5,194 bases of DNA. Origin: Maritimibacter sp. Lineage in GTDB: Bacteria > Pseudomonadota > Alphaproteobacteria > Rhodobacterales > Rhodobacteraceae. The DNA is taken from assembly GCA_020441225.1 (NCBI GenBank), contig JAGRMP010000546.1, forward strand, positions 1 through 5,194, written 5' to 3'. The stretch's first letter is position 1; each line of letters opens with the position of its first letter. The notes beneath the pieces are model-generated. The model searched no databases and was not told where the DNA came from. It saw only the letters and a program-made list of their open reading frames with translations. This document shows positions 1 to 4,589 of this stretch, one piece after another. The translations under genes were made by a program, and so were the position numbers.

Positions 1-71
1 GCGGGCGAGGGGCCGATATGGCGGCGGTTGGCGAAATCGTAGGGCAGGTAGTCGGTGGGCGTGAAGGGCAT
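1..71 (-). CDS. gcvP: Glycine dehydrogenase (decarboxylating), P protein; N-terminal 23 codons only
   Basis: The reverse strand opens an ATG at 71 and reads MPFTPTDYLPYDFANRRHIG before continuing off the left edge. This matches the usual start of alphaproteobacterial GcvP, in which the 'F..RHIGPS' segment is conserved near the N-terminus. The P protein is the PLP-dependent enzyme that decarboxylates glycine and passes the aminomethyl group to the lipoyl arm of GcvH. No catalytic residue is visible because only the extreme N-terminus is present. It begins 12 nt after the stop of the SRPBCC gene, with only a weak purine stretch (CGAGA) as ribosome binding site. It should be the last visible gene of the gcv operon. 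The position after gcvT and gcvH supports the call more than the short sequence alone. Confidence 0.88.
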   Translation of the reverse strand, partial: MPFTPTDYLPYDFANRRHIGPSP

Positions 72-83
72 GGGATGTCTCGG

Positions 84-545
84 TCAGGGTTGTTCGGCGT
101 ACCGGGCGAGGTTGGCGAGCGACGCGGCGAGGGCGGGTTCGTGTTCCTCGGCCGTGATGCCGGGCGGAACGTTCTCGGCCACCACTTCGACCAGGGTGCC
201 GCGTGCGACGGGGGTGAAGCGCCAGCTCATCCGCATGGTGCCGGCGAAGGCGGGGTCGTCCGAGACGAAATCGCTTTCGGTCTGGACCAGTTCGAAGGGC
301 CCGAGAGCGACGAACCGCCCCTCGACCACGTCGGTTTTGTCACCGCTCTTGCCGCGGTAGCTGTCGAAGTTGAGGACGAAGCGATAGGCGCCGCCGGGCT
401 GGGCGTCGAGGTGCTCCACCTTCAGCCGCGCCCCTTCGGGCGCCAGCCAATCCTCCAAGAGCTCCGGCTCGACAAGCGACCGATAGAGCGTGTCCGCGGG
501 GGCCGATATGGTCCGCCGCGCGCGATGGGTCCGGGGCGCGGTCAT
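84..545 (-). CDS. SRPBCC / AHSA1-like (Hsp90 ATPase activator homologue) domain protein
   Basis: A 153-residue cytoplasmic protein with no signal peptide or membrane segment. It looks like a single START-like SRPBCC domain of the AHSA1 type. The early 'ISAPADTLYRSLVEPELLEDW' region (about 13-33) is the typical first strand and helix. 'GGAYRF' (51-56) and 'VVEGRFVALGPFELVQT' (73-89) are the usual beta strands. The 'GTLVEVVAENVP' strand (116-127) leads into a C-terminal helix (about 133-151) that closes the pocket. Such folds bind hydrophobic ligands or act as chaperone cofactors, and substrates cannot be predicted from sequence. The ATG lies 2 nt after the gcvH stop (TGA-TC-ATG) with no well-placed Shine-Dalgarno; the nearest AAGGA is 15 nt away. 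Translation is therefore probably coupled to gcvH. Placement between gcvH and gcvP is odd for a protein with no known glycine cleavage role. The family assignment is fairly sure; the function is unknown. Confidence 0.85.
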   Translation of the reverse strand: MTAPRTHRARRTISAPADTLYRSLVEPELLEDWLAPEGARLKVEHLDAQPGGAYRFVLNFDSYRGKSGDKTDVVEGRFVALGPFELVQTESDFVSDDPAFAGTMRMSWRFTPVARGTLVEVVAENVPPGITAEEHEPALAASLANLARYAEQP

Positions 546-547
546 GA

Positions 548-907
548 TCAGCCGATGAAATCCTTGTAGGCGGCTTCATCCATGAGGTCGTCCATCTGGC
601 TTAGGTCGCTGGCCTTGATCTTGAAGAACCAGGCCTCGCCCTCGGCGTCTTCGTTGACCTTGCCGGGCTCGTCGACGATGGCTTCGTTCACTTCGACGAT
701 CTCGCCGTCGAGCGGCGCGAGGATGTCCGACGCCGCCTTGACGCTTTCGATCACCACGATCTCGTCGTCCTTCGTCACTTCCGTGCCGACCTCGGGCAAT
801 TCGACGAAGACGATGTCGCCAAGCTCCTCGGCGGCATGGGCGGTGATGCCGACGGTGACGATGCCATCGGCCTCGTCGAGCCATTCGTGCTCTTCGGTGT
901 ATTTCAT
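548..907 (-). CDS. gcvH: Glycine cleavage system H protein (lipoyl carrier)
   Basis: A 119-residue acidic protein with the GcvH fold from end to end, close to the family's usual 120-130 residues. It opens with KYTEEHEWL, the conserved EHEW start. The lipoylation loop is IESVKAASD with Lys57 as the modified residue. The C-terminal EAWFFKIK (about 91-98) and the helix ending AAYKDFIG are also typical. The lipoyl arm carries the aminomethyl group from the P protein to the T protein and is reoxidised by the L protein (dihydrolipoamide dehydrogenase), which is not in this window. The ATG at 907 is preceded by a good AGGAG (914-918) six bases upstream, 17 nt after the gcvT stop. It is co-transcribed with gcvT and so should fall under the riboswitch. 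It lacks the N-terminal extension of some homologues but is otherwise complete. Confidence 0.97.
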   Translation of the reverse strand: MKYTEEHEWLDEADGIVTVGITAHAAEELGDIVFVELPEVGTEVTKDDEIVVIESVKAASDILAPLDGEIVEVNEAIVDEPGKVNEDAEGEAWFFKIKASDLSQMDDLMDEAAYKDFIG

Positions 908-913
908 CTGGGG

Positions 914-918
914 CTCCT
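914..918 (-). promoter_or_regulatory. Ribosome binding site of gcvH
   Basis: AGGAG on the minus strand, six bases before the gcvH ATG. It is the strongest Shine-Dalgarno in the operon and lies in the short gcvT-gcvH gap. This fits the need for more H protein than the other components, although that stoichiometry is family knowledge and not shown here. Confidence 0.75.
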
Positions 919-924
919 GTTGGA

Positions 925-2031
925 TCAGCGCTTGTAGCTGCGGGGATGGAAGGGGAGGGGCGCGACCTCGACGGCGAGGCGCTTGCCGCGGACGTCGCCG
1001 AACAATCGTGTGCCGTCGCGGGTGAGCCGGGCGGGGAGGTAGCCCATGGCGATGGGCGCGCCGACCGAGGGGCCGAAGCCGCCGGAGGTCACTTCGCCGA
1101 CCGGTTCGCTGTCGGTCTCTTTCTCATAGAGTGTCGTGCCGGCGCGCATCGGCGCGCGGCCTTCGGGACGGAGCCCGGCAAGCTTCGGCGTGGCGCCGAT
1201 CTGGTTTTCGCCGAGGATTACGTCCGCGCCGGGGAAGCCGCCTGCCCGGGGGCCGGCGCGCCGGGCCTTGCCGATCGACCAGCCAAGCCCGGCCTGGAGC
1301 GGCGTGGTCTCGGGGGTGATGTCCTGGCCGTGGAGCGGCAGGCCGGCTTCGAGCCTGAGCGAATCGCGCGCGCCGAGACCGATGGGCGCGACTTCCTCCA
1401 TCGCCAGCAGCGCCTCGGCAAGCGGCCGGGCCCGGTCGGCTTCGACCGAGATCTCGAACCCGTCTTCGCCGGTATAGCCAGAGCGGCTCACCCAGAGCGT
1501 GCCGAAGGCGCTCTCGAGCATGGCCACGTCCATGAAGCGCATCTCGGCGGTCGCGGGGGCGATGCGGGCCAAGGCCGCTTCGGCGGCCGGCCCCTGCAGC
1601 GCGAGCAGCGCGCGGTCGGTGACCGGGCGCACGGCGTCGCCGAGATGCACGGTGAGATGGGCGATGTCGGCGCCGGCATTGGCGGCGTTGACCACCAGGA
1701 ACAACCGCTCGCCCTGGTTGGCGACCATGAGGTCGTCGAGGATGCCGCCCTGTTCGTTGGTGAAGAGGGCGTAGCGCTGGCGGCCGGGCGCGAGCCCCTG
1801 GATATCGGCGGGCACGAGCAGTTCGAGCCCGGCGGCGACATTGGGGCCCTCGAGCAGCACCTGGCCCATGTGGCTCACGTCGAAGAGCCCCGCTTGCGTG
1901 CGGGTGTGCAGGTGCTCCTTCATCACGCCCATGGGGTATTGGACCGGCATCTCCCAGCCGGCAAAGGGCACCATCTTCGCGCCGAGCGCGAGGTGCAGAT
2001 CGTACAAAGCCGTCCGGCGCAGGTCTTTCAC
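925..2031 (-). CDS. gcvT: Aminomethyltransferase, glycine cleavage system T protein
   Basis: The T protein transfers the methylene group from aminomethyl-lipoyl GcvH to tetrahydrofolate, releasing ammonia. I start it at the GTG at 2031, giving 368 residues beginning [27 protein letters not shown] Shine-Dalgarno lies five bases upstream, and the family usually starts here. A longer in-frame reading back to 2076 adds 15 unlike residues and enters the riboswitch output region. Family marks include [13 protein letters not shown] (21-33) and LFDVSHMGQ (49-57). GGILDDLMV (95-103) includes the catalytic aspartate region. [10 protein letters not shown] (184-193), [18 protein letters not shown] (218-235) and the C-terminal [13 protein letters not shown] (312-324) are also present. 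Two large domains, folate-binding and C-terminal barrel, appear intact. It is the first gene of the operon, directly behind a glycine riboswitch. Confidence 0.96.
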   Translation of the reverse strand: MKDLRRTALYDLHLALGAKMVPFAGWEMPVQYPMGVMKEHLHTRTQAGLFDVSHMGQVLLEGPNVAAGLELLVPADIQGLAPGRQRYALFTNEQGGILDDLMVANQGERLFLVVNAANAGADIAHLTVHLGDAVRPVTDRALLALQGPAAEAALARIAPATAEMRFMDVAMLESAFGTLWVSRSGYTGEDGFEISVEADRARPLAEALLAMEEVAPIGLGARDSLRLEAGLPLHGQDITPETTPLQAGLGWSIGKARRAGPRAGGFPGADVILGENQIGATPKLAGLRPEGRAPMRAGTTLYEKETDSEPVGEVTSGGFGPSVGAPIAMGYLPARLTRDGTRLFGDVRGKRLAVEVAPLPFHPRSYKR

Positions 2032-2058
2032 ATGCGTCTCCCGACCGGGAAGGCGCCC
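2031..2058 (-). promoter_or_regulatory. gcvT translation initiation region with a Shine-Dalgarno that can be paired
   Basis: On the minus strand the sequence reads TCCCGGTCGGGAGACGCATG, with the gcvT GTG start overlapping its last base. The Shine-Dalgarno GGGAGA (2037-2042) is five bases from the GTG. TCCC (2047-2050) can pair with GGGA (2039-2042) around a four-base loop and hide it. An out-of-frame ATG at 2033 is followed at once by TGA and shares bases with the GTG. The pairing is visible; control of initiation by it is inference. The stem is only four pairs, so it would need help from neighbouring structure. Confidence 0.45.
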
Positions 2059-2090
2059 GGCACCGCTGGGGCGCATTGCCCCGCCGTGCC
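2059..2090 (-). promoter_or_regulatory. Stem-loop between the riboswitch and gcvT (possible expression platform)
   Basis: On the minus strand GGCAC (2086-2090) pairs with GTGCC (2059-2063). Inside it GGGGC (2078-2082) pairs with GCCCC (2068-2072) around a five-base loop AATGC, with a small internal loop between the stems. It lies directly after aptamer 2 and before the gcvT ribosome binding site. No run of T follows, so it does not look like an ordinary intrinsic terminator. It may be a spacer or part of a translational switch. Confidence 0.45.
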
Positions 2091-2092
2091 CC

Positions 2093-2267
2093 CTCTGTCC
2101 TTTCGCCTGAGATCGCTATCCCTTCGGCGGGCCCGCGGGGCCACTCTCCAGAGTTGTCTTCCGCCCATGCCGGTCCTTTGGCCTGAGAGTTTACCGGGGC
2201 GGTTGCTCCTTCGGCACCGGGGTCTTTGGCCGGGAACCCCGGCGTCCAAACCCCGGATTCTCCCGGC
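2093..2267 (-). promoter_or_regulatory. Tandem glycine riboswitch (two aptamers) upstream of gcvT
   Basis: Two consecutive glycine aptamers lie in the 5' leader of the gcv operon, minus strand. Aptamer 1 (about 2169-2267) has P1 GCCGG (2263-2267) with CCGGC (2169-2173), and P2 GAGA (2259-2262) with TCTC (2185-2188). It carries the conserved GCCGAAGGAGCAA (2203-2215) and CTCAGGCCAAAGGAC (2173-2187). It also has an extra GC-rich hairpin in the P3 arm (about 2225-2250). Aptamer 2 (about 2093-2153) has P1 CTCTG (2149-2153) with CAGAG (2093-2097), and P2 GAGA (2145-2148) with TCTC (2109-2112). Its conserved elements are GCCGAAGGG (2120-2128) and CTCAGGCGAAAGGAC (2097-2111), and its P3 arm is compact. 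The 15-nt linker is AATG-like and purine-rich. In this class glycine binding normally turns on catabolic gcv genes, which fits the downstream operon. Confidence 0.95.
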
Positions 2268-2279
2268 GTGGGCAAGCTG

Positions 2280-2308
2280 ACGTTAGCCGCAGGTTTTTGG
2301 CCGCACAA
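2280..2308 (-). promoter_or_regulatory. Candidate sigma70-type promoter of the gcv operon
   Basis: On the minus strand TTGTGC (2303-2308) and TAACGT (2280-2285) are separated by 17 bases. Each hexamer matches the consensus at only three positions, which is common in GC-rich alphaproteobacteria but weak evidence. The expected transcription start, near 2273-2274, falls just ahead of the first base of the riboswitch leader-linker pairing (2273). That positional fit is the main reason to report it. Confidence 0.4.
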
Positions 2309-2377
2309 GCCCCTGCGAAACCCGGTGACGGAGATTGTCCGCTTGCCGCGATGCGCGCTGCGTGGCCTGATGCGCGC

Positions 2378-2950
2378 ATGTCAGACCCCTATTTCTTCGG
2401 CTACGGCTCGCTTGTGAACCGACGTACCCACAGCTTCCCCGATGCGCGCAAGGCGCGGGTCGCGGGGTGGCGGCGGGCCTGGCGCAAGTCGCCGCTGCGC
2501 CAACGCCCCTATCTGACCGTGGTGCCGGACCCGGGGTCGGAGGTGCTGGGACTGGTGGCCAAGGTGCCGGGCGCCGATTGGGCGGCGCTCGACGACCGCG
2601 AACACGCCTATGAGCGGCGGGATGTTACCGGCTCGGTGACGCATACGGTCGGGGAAAACATCGAGGTTGCGCTTTACGCCCTTACGGCGGCGGGCCAGGA
2701 GGATCCGGGCGAGGACCACCCGCTGGTGCTGAGCTATATCGACGCCGTGGTGCAAGGCTATCTCGCGGAATACGGGATCGACGGGGTCGGGCATTTCTTC
2801 GCCACGACAACCGGCTGGCATGTGCCGGTGCTCGATGACCGGGCGCATCCGGTCTATGCGCGGGCGCAGGTGTTGAGCCTGGCCGAACGCGACGTGGTCG
2901 ATGCGGGGCTGGCGGCGGTCGGGGCGCGGGTGGTGCAGCACCGGCTGTGA
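2378..2950 (+). CDS. Gamma-glutamylcyclotransferase-like protein (AIG2/GGCT fold)
   Basis: A 190-residue cytoplasmic protein starting MSDPYFFGYGSL. The YGSL loop at 9-12 is the hallmark that binds the gamma-glutamyl group in GGCT-fold enzymes. The acidic stretch LDDREHAYERRDV (71-83) matches the conserved region supplying the catalytic glutamate, probably Glu75. Enzymes of this fold release 5-oxoproline from gamma-glutamyl peptides, sometimes glutathione, but many bacterial members are uncharacterised, so the substrate is not assigned. The C-terminal part (about 136-190, GVGHFFATTTGW to the end) extends beyond the minimal domain. I chose the ATG at 2378 because the YGSL motif is normally very close to the N-terminus. 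An in-frame ATG at 2351 would add nine residues, and neither start has a clear Shine-Dalgarno. It is divergent from the gcv operon across about 100 bp and convergent with the MATE gene. Confidence 0.82.
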   Translation: MSDPYFFGYGSLVNRRTHSFPDARKARVAGWRRAWRKSPLRQRPYLTVVPDPGSEVLGLVAKVPGADWAALDDREHAYERRDVTGSVTHTVGENIEVALYALTAAGQEDPGEDHPLVLSYIDAVVQGYLAEYGIDGVGHFFATTTGWHVPVLDDRAHPVYARAQVLSLAERDVVDAGLAAVGARVVQHRL

Positions 2951-3031
2951 GTCGACTTGGATTTTTCAGCCATTCTACGGCGCATTTGCCGAAATTTCAG
3001 ACCATCTATTTCACTTTTCCAACATCCCAAG
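2951..3031. other. AT-richer gap between convergent genes
   Basis: This 81-base gap separates the ends of the cyclotransferase gene and the MATE gene and is clearly richer in A and T than its surroundings. A short inverted repeat, CGGC (2978-2981) and GCCG (2988-2991) with a six-base loop, is followed on the plus strand by AAATTTC. It could be a weak bidirectional terminator, but the stem is only four pairs and no real T run follows. No small gene is evident. Confidence 0.35.
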
Positions 3032-4429
3032 TTACCGGCGAAAGTTGAACAACAGCATCTGGCGGGCCTGGCGTTGGTACGGGTGTGGGAGTTCGCCGGC
3101 CCCCTCGGCAGCCCGACGCGTGACCCGGGTTGCCAGGATCAGCGCCACCGCCGCCGCCACCACGCCGCCGGCCGCCTGGCCGATCAGCACCCCCGGCGCC
3201 CCCCAGAGCGCGCCGCCCGCGATCACGAAGGGGATCGTGCCCAGCGTGTGCCGGCCCCAGTTGATCCAGGTGGAATAGAACGGGTGGCCGAGATTGTTGA
3301 AGCTCGCGTTGGCGACGAAGATCACACCGTTGAAGAACCACGCCAGTGCCAGCGGTCCGCAGAACAGATAGACCAGGCTGCGGGCGATGCCCTCGGCGTT
3401 GAACAGACCGGCGATGGGCGCGCGCAGAAGGAAGAGCAGCGCCGAGATGAGCACCACGACCACGGCCACGAACAGGAGCCCGTCGCGCAGCGCGCCCTGC
3501 ACCCGGTCATGGCGGTTCGCGCCGAAATTCTGGCCGATAATCGGGCCGATGGCGCCCGAGAGGGCGAAGACCACGCCGAAGGCGACCGGCACGAGCCGGC
3601 CGATGATCGCCATGCCCGCGACCGCGTCTTCGCCATAGGCGGCCATGGCGCGGGTCACATAGGCCTGGCCCACGGGGGTGGCGAACTGGGTGAGGATCGC
3701 AGGCAGCGCGATGGTCATTATCGCGGGGAAATCGATGCGGAACTCTGCGCGGGTCGGCCAGTCGAGCCCGCCATGGAAGCGCATCACCGGGTAGAGTGCG
3801 AAAAAGGCGATCGCCACCCTTGCCGCCACCGAGGCGAGCGCCGCGCCGGTAAGGTCGAGGCCGAAGCCGAAGATCAGGATCGGGTCGAGCGCGGCATTGA
3901 CCGCGCCGCCGGCGATGGTCGAGAGCATGGCACGGCGCGCGTCGCCATGGGCGCGCAGGACCGCGCCGCCGATCATGCCCGCGATCAGGAGCGGCAGCGA
4001 GGGGATGATGATCCGGAGATACGAGGTTGCGAGTTCGAGGGTGACGCCCGAGGCGCCGACGGCGCGGGCGAGCGTGGGGACGTTGACCCAGACGAGGGCG
4101 GCGAAAAGCGCGCCGAAGCCGAGCCCGTAGATCAGTGCCGTCGCGGCCCGGCGCCGCGCGGTATGCGCTTCTCCGCTGCCCAGGGCGCGTGCCACCAGCG
4201 CGCCCGCCGCGATGGCCATGCCGATGCCGAAGGACGAGGTGAAGAACAGGATCGCGCCCGCGTAACCGATGGCGGCGGCCAGTTCGTCGCGGCCCAGCAT
4301 CGAGATGAAGATCATGTCGACCAGGTCGACCACGAAAACCGCCATCAGCCCGATGGAGGCGGTGAGTGCCATCACGGTGATGTGGCGCAGAAGCGAGCCT
4401 TCGAGGAAACGTGCCTGTTGCTCGGCCAT
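3032..4429 (-). CDS. MATE family multidrug/toxin efflux transporter
   Basis: A 465-residue inner-membrane protein of the usual MATE length (about 450-480) with roughly twelve hydrophobic segments, in two pseudo-symmetric halves of six. MATE proteins export cationic or amphipathic compounds in exchange for sodium or protons; the substrate cannot be read from sequence. The first half carries RAHGDARRAM (159-168) followed by NAALDPILIFGFG (178-190), a very characteristic MATE segment. The second half has PIIGQNFGANRHDRV (296-310), the repeated 'IGQN.GA' motif. TM1 includes the acidic pair in VVDLVDM (33-39), near where ion-coupling residues lie in some members. The C-terminal tail is basic and cytoplasmic. 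The ATG at 4429 has AGAGGA (4439-4444) nine bases upstream. It lies 160 nt behind gltX in the same direction and is probably transcribed separately. Bacterial homologues include NorM and DinF types, and I do not choose between them. Confidence 0.93.
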   Translation of the reverse strand: MAEQQARFLEGSLLRHITVMALTASIGLMAVFVVDLVDMIFISMLGRDELAAAIGYAGAILFFTSSFGIGMAIAAGALVARALGSGEAHTARRRAATALIYGLGFGALFAALVWVNVPTLARAVGASGVTLELATSYLRIIIPSLPLLIAGMIGGAVLRAHGDARRAMLSTIAGGAVNAALDPILIFGFGLDLTGAALASVAARVAIAFFALYPVMRFHGGLDWPTRAEFRIDFPAIMTIALPAILTQFATPVGQAYVTRAMAAYGEDAVAGMAIIGRLVPVAFGVVFALSGAIGPIIGQNFGANRHDRVQGALRDGLLFVAVVVVLISALLFLLRAPIAGLFNAEGIARSLVYLFCGPLALAWFFNGVIFVANASFNNLGHPFYSTWINWGRHTLGTIPFVIAGGALWGAPGVLIGQAAGGVVAAAVALILATRVTRRAAEGAGELPHPYQRQARQMLLFNFRR

Positions 4430-4438
4430 GGTCCCGCG

Positions 4439-4444
4439 TCCTCT
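4439..4444 (-). promoter_or_regulatory. Ribosome binding site of the MATE gene
   Basis: AGAGGA on the minus strand, nine bases before the ATG at 4429. It supports this start over other candidates. An out-of-frame ATG at 4449 just upstream opens only a 25-codon reading that overlaps the gene. Confidence 0.5.
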
Positions 4445-4505
4445 GTCATGCCGCCTGGTTCAGGGGTCATCGCACGGATAGGGGCCGCGCGCCAGACTTG
4501 CCTGT

Positions 4506-4520
4506 GCACACGGGATGTGC
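4506..4520. repeat. Short inverted repeat in the gltX-MATE gap
   Basis: GCACA (4506-4510) and TGTGC (4516-4520) flank five bases, CGGGA. It could form a five-pair hairpin on either strand. It sits between the palindrome cluster and the MATE gene. No T run follows in either direction, so a terminator role is unsupported. Confidence 0.35.
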
Positions 4521-4529
4521 GGCGCGCGC

Positions 4530-4578
4530 GGGAAGCGGTTTCGAAACCGCTTGGAAAGGCGCTTCGAAGCGGCTTCCC
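4530..4578. repeat. Nested palindrome cluster downstream of gltX
   Basis: A perfect 20-base palindrome, AAGCGGTTTCGAAACCGCTT, occupies 4533-4552. A second perfect one, CGCTTCGAAGCG, occupies 4560-4571. Both centre on TTCGAA, with centres 23 bases apart. An outer pair, GGGAAGC (4530-4536) and GCTTCCC (4572-4578), can close around both, and CCGCTT (4547-4552) can alternatively pair with AAGCGG (4567-4572). The cluster begins 11 bases beyond the gltX stop, the place for a transcript-ending structure. No T run follows on the minus strand, so it would be a non-canonical terminator, an mRNA 3' end stabiliser or a REP-like dispersed element. Only the structure is certain. Confidence 0.7.
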
Positions 4579-4589
4579 TCCGCCTGGAG

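Noticed and set aside
2032..2076. Longer GcvT N-terminus starting at the ATG at 2076
   Set aside because: The extra 15 residues do not resemble GcvT, this ATG lies in the loop of the hairpin at 2059-2090, and the GTG at 2031 has a well-placed Shine-Dalgarno and the usual family start.
946..2280. A 444-codon plus-strand open frame antisense to gcvT and the riboswitch
   Set aside because: It mirrors gcvT in a GC-rich genome where stop codons are rare on the other strand. Its product is low-complexity Gly/Ala/Arg/Glu with no recognisable domain, and it crosses the riboswitch.
1124..2308. A 394-codon minus-strand open frame overlapping gcvT in another frame
   Set aside because: It is rich in Arg, Ala, Pro and Gly with no domain, and spans the riboswitch and promoter. 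gcvT in its own frame is unambiguous.
2978..2991. CGGC/GCCG inverted repeat as a confident intrinsic terminator
   Set aside because: The stem has only four pairs and no T run follows in either direction, so it is listed only as a weak possibility in the gap entry.
4372..4449. A 25-codon upstream reading overlapping the start of the MATE gene, as a possible leader peptide
   Set aside because: It has no clear ribosome binding site of its own, overlaps the MATE frame and has no regulatory peptide feature. Chance is the simplest explanation.
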